Shown: positions 18,013 through 27,900 of the stretch, in pieces
Layout: each line of letters starts with the position of its first letter
Numbering within the stretch: the stretch's first letter is position 1
Source: Ideonella_A sp963843805
GTDB taxonomy: Bacteria > Pseudomonadota > Gammaproteobacteria > Burkholderiales > Burkholderiaceae_C
Direction: 5' to 3'
Assembly (NCBI GenBank): GCA_963843805.1
Contig: CAWJLY010000009.1
Span: forward strand, 992,001 to 1,056,000
DNA length: 64,000 nt
The notes under the pieces: model-generated
What the model was told of the DNA's origin: nothing
Seen by the model: the letters and a program-made list of their open reading frames with translations, nothing else
Database searches by the model: none
Position numbers and translations under genes: made by a program

Positions 18013-20657
18013 CAGTCAGTCCCGGCAGCGTCGCTGTCTTCCTCGTCGGAGTCGGCATCGGCGACAACCTCCGGATTGGCGTCGTTCTCGACGATTCGTT
18101 GCAGCCCGATCAACTTCGATTTGGCATCCAGCGCGATCAGCGTCACGCCCTGAGTCGCGCGGCCGAGTTCGCGGATCTCGGATACCCGCGTGCGCACCAG
18201 CACGCCCTTGTCGGTGATCAACATGATCTCGTCATCGGGGCGCACCAGGGTGGCGGCGACCACCTTGCCATTGCGCTCGGTCTGCTGGATCGCGATCATG
18301 CCCTTGGTGCCACGGCCGTGGCGGGTGTATTCGGTGATGCTGGTGCGTTTGCCGAATCCGTTTTCGGTCGCTGTCAACACGCTTTGCGCCTCGTCTTCGG
18401 CCACCAGCATGGCAATCACGCCCTGGCCTTCGTCGAGATTCATGCCGCGAACACCGCGTGCATTGCGGCCCATCGGCCGAACATCTTCCTCGTCGAAACG
18501 CACCGCCTTGCCGCTGTCGGAGAACAGCATCACGTCGTGTTGCCCGTCGGTCAGTGCGGCGCCGATCAGAAAGTCGCCGTCATCGAGGTCGACCGCAATG
18601 ATGCCGGCCTTGCGCGGATTGCTGAACTCGGTGAGTGCGGTCTTCTTGACCACGCCCTGGCCGCTGGCCATGAAAACGAAGCGGTTGTCGGGGAAGGTTC
18701 GTGCATCGCCAGTCAATGGCAGCACCACGTTGACCTTCTCGCCCGGTTGCAGCGGAAACATGTTGACGATCGGCTTGCCGCGCGAATTGCGCGAGCCCTG
18801 CGGCACCTCCCACACCTTCAACCAGTAGACACGGCCCTTGTTGGTGAAACACAGGATGTAGTCGTGTGTATTGGCGATGAACAACTCGTCGATCCAGTCG
18901 TCTTCCTTGGTCTGCGTCGCCTGCTTGCCGCGGCCGCCGCGCTTTTGCGCCCGGTATTCGGCCACTGGCTGACTCTTGATATAGCCGGTGTGCGACAAGG
19001 TGACGACCATGTCGGTCGGCGTGATCAGGTCCTCGGTGCCCAGATCGAGGGCGTTCTGCACGATCTCGCTGCGCCGCGCGCCGAGTTTGGTCTGGCCGAA
19101 CTCCTGCTTGATCGCCGCCAGTTCGTCGGAAATGATGGTGGTCACCCGCAACGGTGTGGCCAGGATGTCGAGCAGATCGGCAATCACCGCCATCACATCC
19201 TTGTATTCACCCAGAATCTTGTCCTGCTCGAGCCCGGTCAGGCGTTGCAGTCGCATCTGCAGGATCTCGCTGGCCTGGTTGTCGCTGAGGCGATACAGGC
19301 CGTCTTCCTGAAGGCCGAAGCTGGCATGCAGGCCTTCCGGACGGAACGCGGCCCGCCCGCCGGGTGTCTGGCCTTCGGCGCGGGCCAGCATCTCGCGCAC
19401 CATCGACGAATCCCAGCTCTTGCTCATCAGTGCGGCTTTGGCCACCGGCGGCGTCGGCGAACTCTTGATGGTTGCGATGAACTCGTCGATATTGGCGAGT
19501 GCGACCGCCAGGCCTTCCAGCACATGGCCGCGCTCGCGCGCCTTGCGCAACTCGAACACCGTGCGGCGGGTGACGACTTCGCGGCGGTGCTCCAGAAAGA
19601 TCGCGATCAGATCTTTCAGGTTGCACAGCTTGGGCTGGTTGTCGATCAGCGCCACCATGTTCATGCCGAAGGTGTCCTGCAGTTGCGTCTGCTTGTACAG
19701 GTTGTTCAGCACCACCTCGGGCACTTCGCCGCGCTTGAGCTCGATCACCACCCGCATGCCCGACTTGTCGGACTCATCCTGGATGTGGCTGATGCCTTCG
19801 AGCTTTTTTTCGTGCACCAGCTCGGCCATGCGCTCGAGCAGGTTCTTCTTGTTCACCTGATAAGGAATCTCGTCGACGATGATCGCCTGGCGCTGGCCAC
19901 GGTCGATATCCTCGAAATGCGCCTTTGCGCGCATCACCACGCGGCCGCGCCCGGTGCGGTAGCCGTCGCGCACGCCCGAAGTGCCATAGATGATGCCGGC
20001 GGTCGGGAAGTCGGGTGCCGGCACGATCTCGATCAGTTCGTCGATCGTCGCGTCCGGGTTCTTCAATAGATGCTGGCAGGCGTCGATCACCTCGTTCAGG
20101 TTGTGCGGCGGGATATTGGTCGCCATTCCGACCGCGATTCCGCCTGATCCATTGACGAGCAGGTTCGGCAGCCGCGACGGCATCACCAGCGGCTCTTTTT
20201 CGCTGCCGTCGTAGTTCGGCCCGAAATCGACCGTTTCCTTGTCGAGGTCGGCCAGCATCTCGTGGGCGATTTTCGACAGGCGGATCTCGGTGTAACGCAT
20301 GGCGGCGGCGTTGTCGCCGTCGACCGAGCCGAAATTGCCCTGCCCATCGACCAGCATGTGGCGCATCGAAAAATCCTGCGCCATCCGCACGATGGTGTCG
20401 TAGACCGACTGGTCCCCGTGCGGGTGATATTTGCCGATCACGTCACCAACAATACGGGCCGATTTCTTGTAGGGTCGGTTCCAGTCGTTGTTCAACTCGT
20501 GCATGGCGAACAAGGCCCGACGGTGCACCGGCTTCAGCCCATCCCGGGCGTCCGGAAGTGCACGGCCGACGATCACGCTCATCGCATAATCAAGATAGGA
20601 GCGGCGCATCTCCTCTTCGAGGCTGATCGGCAGCGTTTCTTTTGCGAACTGTGTCAT
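18012..20657 (-). CDS. gyrA: DNA gyrase subunit A
   Basis: GyrA cuts and rejoins DNA to introduce negative supercoils. The 881-residue protein is complete and in frame. The active-site Tyr lies in AAAMRYTEIRLS, and the quinolone-resistance region reads YHPHGDQSVYDTIVRMAQ. Residue 83 (E. coli numbering fits exactly) is Gln and residue 84 Ser, not the usual Ser/Thr-Ala; Asp87 is kept. The GyrA-box in the C-terminal beta-pinwheel is QKRGGRGK. The C-terminus is acidic (DADSDEEDSDAAGTD). A TAGAAT -10 box and a tandem 11-bp repeat lie upstream, between gyrA and the divergent ompA. Confidence 0.97.
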   Translation of the reverse strand: MTQFAKETLPISLEEEMRRSYLDYAMSVIVGRALPDARDGLKPVHRRALFAMHELNNDWNRPYKKSARIVGDVIGKYHPHGDQSVYDTIVRMAQDFSMRHMLVDGQGNFGSVDGDNAAAMRYTEIRLSKIAHEMLADLDKETVDFGPNYDGSEKEPLVMPSRLPNLLVNGSGGIAVGMATNIPPHNLNEVIDACQHLLKNPDATIDELIEIVPAPDFPTAGIIYGTSGVRDGYRTGRGRVVMRAKAHFEDIDRGQRQAIIVDEIPYQVNKKNLLERMAELVHEKKLEGISHIQDESDKSGMRVVIELKRGEVPEVVLNNLYKQTQLQDTFGMNMVALIDNQPKLCNLKDLIAIFLEHRREVVTRRTVFELRKARERGHVLEGLAVALANIDEFIATIKSSPTPPVAKAALMSKSWDSSMVREMLARAEGQTPGGRAAFRPEGLHASFGLQEDGLYRLSDNQASEILQMRLQRLTGLEQDKILGEYKDVMAVIADLLDILATPLRVTTIISDELAAIKQEFGQTKLGARRSEIVQNALDLGTEDLITPTDMVVTLSHTGYIKSQPVAEYRAQKRGGRGKQATQTKEDDWIDELFIANTHDYILCFTNKGRVYWLKVWEVPQGSRNSRGKPIVNMFPLQPGEKVNVVLPLTGDARTFPDNRFVFMASGQGVVKKTALTEFSNPRKAGIIAVDLDDGDFLIGAALTDGQHDVMLFSDSGKAVRFDEEDVRPMGRNARGVRGMNLDEGQGVIAMLVAEDEAQSVLTATENGFGKRTSITEYTRHGRGTKGMIAIQQTERNGKVVAATLVRPDDEIMLITDKGVLVRTRVSEIRELGRATQGVTLIALDAKSKLIGLQRIVENDANPEVVADADSDEEDSDAAGTD

Positions 20658-20711
20658 TCCGGTGCGGCCCCATCACATCACGCGACAGGGCTCTGAAGGG
20701 CCAAGCCGCTG

Positions 20712-20717
20712 ATTCTA
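20712..20717 (-). promoter_or_regulatory. Possible -10 box of gyrA (TAGAAT)
   Basis: CTTAGAATC on the minus strand, 55 bases upstream of the gyrA ATG. The tandem repeat at 20736-20757 covers the matching -35 and upstream positions. Confidence 0.4.
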
Positions 20718-20735
20718 AGGTGGCGGTGGTTGTCG

Positions 20736-20757
20736 CATTGACGCAACATTGACGCAA
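20736..20757. repeat. Perfect tandem 11-bp repeat CATTGACGCAA x2 between gyrA and ompA
   Basis: CATTGACGCAA occurs twice back to back (20736-20746 and 20747-20757). It sits 18 bases upstream of the gyrA -10 box and 160 bases before ompA. A spacing of one helical turn suits a protein binding side by side on the same DNA face, so it may be an operator. Confidence 0.6.
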
Positions 20758-20917
20758 GCTGGGCCGGCCGAGGCTTGCGAAATCGGGTTCACGCAAAGCC
20801 CTATGGCACAATCTGGCGAGTGGTAAGCACCTGCGAAAGCATGGGTTTGCCAGTATTTTCCGGATCCTGTTCGGACGTTTTGCAGAACCTACTGCGCTTT
20901 CCCTCGAGAGGAGAACC

Positions 20918-21616
20918 ATGAAGAAACTGAACAATGTGGCGTCGATCTTCGCAACCGCTGCTCTCGCCGTTGCCAGCTCGGGCGCCTTCGCCCAAGCAAA
21001 GACGATTGATAACTGGCTGAATCCAAACGGCCTCGTCTGGAAAAACGGCACCAATGAGCTTTGCTGGCGCGATTCGTTCTGGACGCCCGCTACCGCGGCC
21101 GAAGGTTGCGATGGCGCTCTGAAGCCGGCAATGCCCGCCGCACCGGCTCCGATGCCTGCTCCGGCAGCTCCGGCTCCTGCTCCGGCTCCTGGCGCTCCCC
21201 CGGCTGCCGCACCGCCTGCTGCGCCACCGGCGGCGCCGCCTGTTGTCGTCGTGCCGACCAGCGAGAAAGTCACTTTCGCCGCCGACGCCTTCTTCGACTT
21301 CGACAAGTCGGTGTTGAAGCCGGAAGGTCGCGCCAAGCTCGACGATCTGGTCAGCAAGATGTCTGGCATCAACCTCGAGGTCATCATTGCGGTTGGCCAC
21401 ACCGACTACATCGGCAGCGACGCCTACAACCAGCGTCTGTCGATTCGTCGTGCCGAAGCCGTCAAGGCCTATCTGGTGGGCAAGGGTGTCGAGAAGAACC
21501 GGGTCTACACCGAAGGCAAGGGCGAAAAGCAGCCGATCGCCGACAACAAGACCGCCGAAGGCCGCGCGAAGAATCGCCGCGTGGAAATCGAAGTCGTCGG
21601 GACACGCAGCCGCTAA
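20918..21616 (+). CDS. ompA: OmpA family outer-membrane protein
   Basis: A 232-residue protein with signal peptide (ending SSGAFAQA), a short N-terminal region with two cysteines (NELCWRDSFWTP, EGCDGA), a long Pro/Ala linker at residues 68-108, and a C-terminal OmpA domain that binds peptidoglycan. The domain is shown by FFDFDKSVLKPEGRAKLDDL, VGHTDYIGSDAYNQRLSIRR and the closing AKNRRVEIEV, including the Asp and Arg that hold diaminopimelate. There is no eight-strand beta barrel, as in the short OmpA-like proteins of Burkholderiales. GAGAGGAG lies six bases before the ATG. A strong terminator follows. It is divergent from gyrA. Confidence 0.92.
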   Translation: MKKLNNVASIFATAALAVASSGAFAQAKTIDNWLNPNGLVWKNGTNELCWRDSFWTPATAAEGCDGALKPAMPAAPAPMPAPAAPAPAPAPGAPPAAAPPAAPPAAPPVVVVPTSEKVTFAADAFFDFDKSVLKPEGRAKLDDLVSKMSGINLEVIIAVGHTDYIGSDAYNQRLSIRRAEAVKAYLVGKGVEKNRVYTEGKGEKQPIADNKTAEGRAKNRRVEIEVVGTRSR

Positions 21617-21644
21617 GCCCGCGTTTCGTTCTCGACGGACCTCT

Positions 21645-21669
21645 AAACCCCGCTTCGGCGGGGTTTTTT
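21645..21669 (+). terminator. Rho-independent terminator of ompA
   Basis: ACCCCGC-TTCG-GCGGGGT forms a 7-bp GC stem with a UUCG tetraloop, followed by a run of T, about 30 bases after the ompA stop. Confidence 0.92.
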
Positions 21670-21844
21670 ATTGGTGCGTCGGCTGTCGGCGATCGATTGC
21701 GGGTGTTGATTCGGAGCTGGTCGAGCAAGCGCATCGGCAGCAAGCTACGCTCGGCTGTCGGCGATCGGCCCGCTATCAGGAATGAGGCGGATCATTTTCG
21801 TGCGCTGTCAGTGCGATGGCGAATTTGAGAAAGCGGAGGACAGT

Positions 21845-23221
21845 GTGGCCGATCTGGAAGTCGACTTGATGGTGCTGGGAGCCGGGAGCGGCGGTGTGCG
21901 AGCGGCTCGCCTGGCCGCGCAGTGCGGGGCGACGGTGGCGGTCGCCGAAATGGCGGCCACCGGCGGCACATGTGTCAATGTCGGATGCATCCCGAAAAAG
22001 CTGTACAGCATCGCGGCGCACTATGCGGAGGCGTTTGAAGAGGCGCCGGGCTTCGGATGGCCGGCAAGCAACTATCGGCTCGACTGGTCATTGCTCAAAT
22101 CACGCCGGGCAGCGGAGATCGCTCGCCTCAACCGGGTCTATGAAAGTCTGCTCGAGGGGTCCGGCGTCGCGCTGCTGCGTGGCCGGGCTCGGATGCTGTC
22201 GGCAACCGAGATCGAAATCGCGTCGGCTGACGACGGGTCGACCACGATCGTCAAGGCACAACACGTGCTGGTGGCGACCGGCGGCCATCCGATCCACCTG
22301 GCGATTCCGGGTAGTGACCGGGCGGTGGTATCCGATCAGATGTTCGATCTGGCTGCATTCCCGCAGCGGCTGACCGTGGTCGGGGGGGGGTATATCGCCT
22401 GCGAAATGGCCTCGATCTTTCACGGTCTCGGTGCGCAGGTGACCCAGTTGATCCGAGGCGAGACCCTGCTGCGCGGATTCGATGCCGACATCGGACGCTT
22501 TCTGGCCATCGAAATGCAGAAAAAGGGCGTGGAGCTTTGTTTTGGTCGCAAGCCGACAGCGATCGGACATAGCGATGACGGCCTGTTTGTGCATGTCGAT
22601 GATGGCAGCATGATTGACGCCGATACCGTGCTGATGGCAACCGGGCGCGGGCCCAATACCCATGGCCTGGGCTTGGCCGAAATCGGTGTCGATCTGCGTG
22701 CCAATGGGTCTGTGAAGGTGGACGAGCGTGGTGCCAGCAACTTGCCATCGATCCACGCCGTTGGCGACGTGACCGACGGCCCGCAGCTGACCCCGGTTGC
22801 ACTGGCACAGGCCGGCGTGGTGGTCGATCGGCTGTTCGGCGCTGGCAGCCGAAGCTTCGATCCGACACTGATTCCGACAGCGGTTTTTACCCATCCCAAC
22901 GTCGGCACGATCGGGCTTTCTGAAGAAGCGGCACGCCAGCTGTACGGTCGCCTGCGTATCTTTCGCAGCGAATTCAGGCCGCTCAAGCACACCTTGTCGG
23001 GCAGCGACGAGCGCAGCATGATGAAGCTTGTCGTCGATGCGGCGAGCGACAAGGTGGTGGGCCTTCACATGGTGGGCGCCGAAGCGGGTGAAATCGTGCA
23101 AGGCTTCGCCGTGGCGATGGGAATGGGTGCAAGCAAGGCACAGTTCGACTCCACGCTCGGAATCCATCCGACGATGGCCGAGGAACTGGTGACGATGAGA
23201 ACTCCGGTGTCGACCGACTGA
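21845..23221 (+). CDS. gor: Glutathione-disulfide reductase
   Basis: Gor reduces oxidised glutathione with NADPH. The FAD motif LGAGSGGVRAARLAA is at the N-terminus, followed by the redox-active disulfide GGTCVNVGCIPKK. The NADPH-binding GGGYIACEMASIF is mid-protein and the C-terminal dimer interface ends GIHPTMAEELVTM with the catalytic His-Glu. GTG at 21845 is preferred because GGAGGA lies five bases upstream and it gives 458 residues, the family length; an in-frame ATG at 21782 would add 21 residues with no family match. The NADPH motif is encoded by nine consecutive G (22382-22390) and stays in frame. Confidence 0.93.
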   Translation: MADLEVDLMVLGAGSGGVRAARLAAQCGATVAVAEMAATGGTCVNVGCIPKKLYSIAAHYAEAFEEAPGFGWPASNYRLDWSLLKSRRAAEIARLNRVYESLLEGSGVALLRGRARMLSATEIEIASADDGSTTIVKAQHVLVATGGHPIHLAIPGSDRAVVSDQMFDLAAFPQRLTVVGGGYIACEMASIFHGLGAQVTQLIRGETLLRGFDADIGRFLAIEMQKKGVELCFGRKPTAIGHSDDGLFVHVDDGSMIDADTVLMATGRGPNTHGLGLAEIGVDLRANGSVKVDERGASNLPSIHAVGDVTDGPQLTPVALAQAGVVVDRLFGAGSRSFDPTLIPTAVFTHPNVGTIGLSEEAARQLYGRLRIFRSEFRPLKHTLSGSDERSMMKLVVDAASDKVVGLHMVGAEAGEIVQGFAVAMGMGASKAQFDSTLGIHPTMAEELVTMRTPVSTD

Positions 23222-23292
23222 CCAGATGGTCGCGCGTCGGACGATCGCCGCATGAATGGGCCTGCCGCGAGCGACGGGTCGGTGTTGTCCTG

Positions 23293-24171
23293 CTAATGCA
23301 GGCTGCGGGTATCGATCCAGCGCACAACACCGGCAAGTCGGCAAGCTTCGTCGATCATGTGCGCAACGCCCCCAGGCCCGTCGCCATCCATGCCGTTCCA
23401 GAGGCACAGCAAGCGCAGCTTGGGTGCGCCGTACGCCAGCGCGGTGTTCAGCAGCCAACGATTGCAGCGTTCATAAGGGTCACTGCCCAGAGGGCCCGGT
23501 CCCAGCGAAGCGGCCATTTCGCGCACACTGTGAAGTGCGGGTCTGATCGCCAACCAGCGGTCGAGCCAAGACTGGCCGTCGATGCTGGCGAGGATCGAGC
23601 GTTCGATGAACGTCGGCTCGCCGAATGGCAGCAAAACCTGGCAACTCACGCCCCGTGACAGGCAGGCCTCGAGAAACAGCAGGTCGCCGCCCGCGGCCGC
23701 CTGGCACAGTGCCCGATCGTCAGTCGACGCCTGGAGGTCGTCGAGCTCGTCGTTGATTCGCCGCGTCGCCGCGGGCAGCAGGTCCGGATCGAAGCGAGGT
23801 TCGGGTCGCCCCGGCTCGTCGATTCGATGTCCCGAAAAAAGCAGAACCTGTTTCGGCTGTGACGGTGCATCCACAGTCCCTGCAGCGATGCGCTGCCTGC
23901 ATTGCGCTGCAAGTTCGTGGCTTTCGCGTCCACCGGAATCGAGCTGCAGCGCGTGTTCGAGTTGCACCAGAGCCGCGTGGGGTTGCCCGTCGTCGAGCAA
24001 CAGCCGGCCCGCGAGACGTCGGGCTTGCGCTGCGGCTGTCGGCAATGTCGTTTCGTCGGCCAAGGTCAGTACGTCACCGGCCAGCCGGGCTTGTCGGGCA
24101 GCTTGCAGCAGTTCAGGCCAGCTTTTGGAAGCGTCCTGACCGTCATCAGGCGTTGGGGCAGGAATGTGCAT
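23293..24171 (-). CDS. TPR-type protein with a Rossmann-like C-terminal domain, unknown function
   Basis: A 292-residue protein of two parts. Residues about 20-105 look like helical TPR-type repeats (AARQARLAGDVLTLADET, LLLDDGQPHAALVQLEHALQL). From residue about 108 a globular domain begins with VLLFSGHRIDEPGR and contains ALCQAAAGGDLLFLEACLSR and VLLPFGEPTFIERSI. It closes with LRLLCLWNGMDGDGPGG and VRWIDTRSL. I have seen this domain pattern at the C-terminus of longer TPR or cyclase-like proteins in proteobacteria; the Gly-rich GGDLLF loop resembles nucleotide-sensing Rossmann proteins, but no reaction is known. The frame is intact. It converges with gor (71 bases between stops). Confidence 0.65.
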   Translation of the reverse strand: MHIPAPTPDDGQDASKSWPELLQAARQARLAGDVLTLADETTLPTAAAQARRLAGRLLLDDGQPHAALVQLEHALQLDSGGRESHELAAQCRQRIAAGTVDAPSQPKQVLLFSGHRIDEPGRPEPRFDPDLLPAATRRINDELDDLQASTDDRALCQAAAGGDLLFLEACLSRGVSCQVLLPFGEPTFIERSILASIDGQSWLDRWLAIRPALHSVREMAASLGPGPLGSDPYERCNRWLLNTALAYGAPKLRLLCLWNGMDGDGPGGVAHMIDEACRLAGVVRWIDTRSLH

Positions 24172-24338
24172 CGTCGAACGTCAAAAACAGGCCCGAAGCC
24201 GTTTGCATTCAGGGGTCCATTGTGCCGCTCCTTGGACGGCTGGCCGGTTCGATGGCATCATGCCGGCCCTCGCGATGATTGAGCCATGTCGTTTCAATGG
24301 CCGACTTGCGTCCAGCCTGTTCAATCTGCCGTTGCACG

Positions 24339-24890
24339 ATGTCCAACTCGTACCCCCATTTTCCGCGTCTCGCGAGTTTGGCAATGATTGCCGGCTCGAT
24401 TGCTGCAACATTGACTCTGGCCGTCCCGGTTGGGGCCGCCGAGCCGACCAGGCAGAAGCCGAAGCCAGCTGCGAGACCCAGTGGCAAAGTCGATACGCCG
24501 CCACCATTTGTACCCAAACCGATCGAGCCTTTGCTGACCCGTGATCAGTTGCGCGCTTGCATGACCCTGCAGACGGGCAACACGGCGCTCAGGGCCGAAA
24601 TCACCGGGTTGCAGACGGAGGTGATGGCCGTCACCGATGCGATCAAGCGCGACGGTGAAGCCCTTCGCAGCGAACTGGCCGGCCTCGATCGAAGCAATGC
24701 CGATGCGGTCAATGCCTACAACCAGCATGCGCTTGTTCGGAATCAGCAGGTGGCCGAGTACGAGGCCAAAGTGGCGGCATTCAATGTGAAAGTCCAGTCG
24801 CTTGACGAGCGCCGCGCCGCCTACACGCGCGATTGTGAGAACCGCAAGTTCGACGAAAAGGACGAGCAGGCGCTGCAGAAGGGGTCGTGA
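24339..24890 (+). CDS. Exported coiled-coil protein of unknown function
   Basis: ATG at 24339 starts MSNSYPHFPRLASLAMIAGS, a signal peptide that ends near VPVGAAEP. A short Pro/Lys-rich stretch follows, then a helical region of heptad character (about residues 75-165) including NTALRAEITGLQTEVMAVTD and VAEYEAKVAAFNVKVQSL, with two cysteines (LRACMT, TRDCENRK). The end is charged. A further in-frame ATG at 24279 has no signal-peptide logic. I do not recognise the family. It resembles periplasmic coiled-coil proteins found next to envelope genes. It converges with the sensor kinase gene, 23 bases apart. Confidence 0.6.
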   Translation: MSNSYPHFPRLASLAMIAGSIAATLTLAVPVGAAEPTRQKPKPAARPSGKVDTPPPFVPKPIEPLLTRDQLRACMTLQTGNTALRAEITGLQTEVMAVTDAIKRDGEALRSELAGLDRSNADAVNAYNQHALVRNQQVAEYEAKVAAFNVKVQSLDERRAAYTRDCENRKFDEKDEQALQKGS

Positions 24891-24913
24891 AGCGGCGTCA
24901 GTGCGACGGGTAG

Positions 24914-27900
24914 TCATCGGCGGGCTTCTGCTGGAAGCAGTCGGTTCAAGCCGGCCAAGAAGCTGGAGAAGCGAATCGGTTTGGTCCAGTAGTCGTTGAA
25001 TCCCGCGGCCTTTGCGCGGGCAACATCTTCAGGCATGGCGTTGGCCGACAGCGCAACGCAACAGAGCTTGGCGGTTTGTGGTGCGGCGCGCAGCTGGCGC
25101 AACACCTCGAAGCCGTCGATGTCGGGCAAGTGAATATCGACCAGCACCAGATCGGGCTGGAATACAGCCGCCCTGGCGACACCGGTCTGGCCGTCTGGCT
25201 CGCTGCAAAAATCGATGCCACCGCGTTGCTCGATGAGTTGCTCGACCAGAATCACATTGACCGGGTTGTCCTCGATATACAACACACGCGCAGGCTTGTT
25301 GCCGGAGTCGCCGTCGGTGTGGCATGTTGATGGCGCGTCGGATGCAACAACGCGAGCCAGCGGCAACCACATGACCACCCGTTGCGCACCGCGTGGGTCG
25401 GCCGGCCGTTCGACCCGACCGTTCATGCCGTTGAGCAAGGCCCCGAACAGTCCGAAATCGAGATCCTGCGTGGGCCGGAAATCGGTTGCCGGTGCGGCGG
25501 ATTGAGGGAACAGCTCGAGCTGCCGTGCCGACGTTCCCGGGCCGCGGTCACTGATGGCGATTCCAGCCTCGTCGTCCTGAATCGATACCGAAATTTCCAT
25601 TTCTCCTGCAGCCGGAGCAACGCCGACATGATGTCCGATGAGCTTGGACAAGATCTGTCGCAGCCGGGTGGGATCTGCCATCACCGAGACCGGTTCGACC
25701 CTGAGGTGCAAGCGCAGTGATCGCAGCCGTGCCTTCGGCAGGTGCTGATCGACAACGCTGCGCAGCATCGGCGCCAATTCGACGGGCTGCGGTTGCATCG
25801 ACAGTTCACCGGTCTCGATCTTCGACAGATCGAGCACCTCGTCGACCAGACCGAGCAGCTGTTCGGCGGCGCGTCGGATATGGGCCAGCCGTTCGCCTCG
25901 GTAGCCGGCCGAGCTATTCGCTACCGATTCGCCGACTGACTGATCCTCGCGTGCCAGCAGATCGGTAAATCCGAGAATGGCATTCAGTGGCGTGCGCAAC
26001 TCGTGGCTCATGCGTGCCAGCAGCGCGGCCTTGGCGTCACTTTGGCGTTGGGCAACCTGGGCGTCACGGCTGGCGGACTCGGCGATCACGCGCTCATGGA
26101 CATCCCACTCGACGCCGAGGCGCCGCACCCGGCGATCGCTTTCATCGCGCACCGGAATCGAGCGAGAGGCCAGCCAGCGGTAGCTGCCGTCCGGCCAGCG
26201 GACCCGGTACTCATGGCTGGCCATCGAGCCGGCTGCCGTCGATTGGCGTTCGGCTTCGTCGATCGCGTCGACTTCGTCGGGATGTCTCAGCGACCGGCGC
26301 AACTGGTGTGCCGAAGCAGCGCGCTGGGCGGTGTCGAGCGGCATCTTCAGGCCTCGCAGCATGAACATCTGCTCGTCCCAGCGCACCTCGTCACTCAGCA
26401 GATCGTGCTCCCAGGTTGCAACGCCTGCACCTCGGGTGGCCAGCGCGATTCGTTCGTTGGCTTGACGCAGGGCCAGATCGGCATTCTTGCGATCGGTGAT
26501 GTCCAGTGTGGCGCCAAAGATCATCACATGGTCGTCTCGCTCCTCACGACGCGCCATTTCGACCAGCCAGCGAACCGAGCCGTCGGGTCGGATTACCCGA
26601 TGCTCGGTGTTGGCGGGGCGATCCGGCGCAGCAGCGAGCCGGTCTCGAACCGAATCCATCAGCCTTCGATCATCGGGGTGAATCATCGTCCTCAGCCACT
26701 CTTCACGCGTCGGTGCGCCGAGTTGCGGATCACGCCCGTTCAGCCGAAACATCTGAGCGTTCCAGTGCCCTCGCCGGTGCTGGTGTCCCGGCTCCAGATT
26801 CCGACGCCAGCGGCGGTCGTCGCCACATCGAGGCGGCGCGCTGTTTCCTCGAAGGCATGCTGGGCTTCGACGCGGCCCGTCACGTCGAGCGCCACACCGA
26901 CAAATGCAAGCGGACGGTCGAGCGGCATCCCGCTGCAGCACGCGGCGAGACAACAGATGCCGCCATTGCCCATCGTGGCGTCGGTATCGCACCTGCATGT
27001 CGACCGGGCGCCGCTCGGTCCATGCCCGCGAACGTTGGCAGCCTGCATTTCCGTCGCGATCGTGTGGGATGAACCAGCGCATCGAACTCGGTCGATCGAC
27101 AGGCCCGATTCGCGCGGCGGCAGGCCGAGAATCTCGAAACCGCGAGCATTCAGCGCAATACGGTCGGCTTGCAGGTCCTGCTCGAAGATGATGATTTCGC
27201 CGAGGTCGACCGCAATCGCCAGTTTGGCGGTCGCCTGGTTGAGCTGCGCGGCCATCGAGACGGTTTCACTGTCGTCGACCATCACCCCGACCGCATGGGT
27301 CGGCGTCCCGTCTGCCGCCGTCTTGATTTCCCAGTGCGAATGCAGCCAGCGAAGCGTTGCCATCGGGCTGCAAGACGCGAAAGCGCTGCGAATAGTGGCC
27401 GGCCTGGCGAGTCGACAGCTTGTAATCCTGGGCGTTTCGATCGTCTGGATGAATCCGGTGCACGGCGTCGGCAAAGCTCGGGGTACCCGCTGACGGGTCG
27501 AGACCCCAGAAGCGGAATACATGCTTGTCCCAGCGGCCCTTGACCCGTTTTCAGATCACGCTCCCAGACGCCCATGCGGCCGAATTCCTGCGCGGTATCG
27601 AGCAGCTCTTCAAGCCGCTGCAGGCGTGCGTCGAGTCGGCGCTCTGTGCTGATATCAGTCAAGGTCCACAAGCACTGTCCGGCCAATTGGCTGATCTGCA
27701 GACGAAGACGGCTCGTCTGCACGGCCGGTGTTGACGAGCGGATCGGCAGGATCACGGTGGTGTCGCGGCAACCGTCGCCAAGCAACGCATCGTCAAACAA
27801 TGCTGTGTGTCCGGACACTCGCTGGGGTCGCCTCCGCTTTCGTTTTCCAGGCGAAAAATTGCCGGCAGATGTCCGTCGAACCAGGTCAGCCCGTCGAGCA

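Noticed and set aside
17814..20069. A 751-codon open frame on the plus strand opposite gyrA
   Set aside because: Antisense shadow of gyrA with low-complexity, His/Leu-rich translation and no family signature.
21782..21845. Earlier ATG as start of glutathione reductase
   Set aside because: The added 21 residues do not fit the family, while GTG at 21845 has GGAGGA at the right distance.
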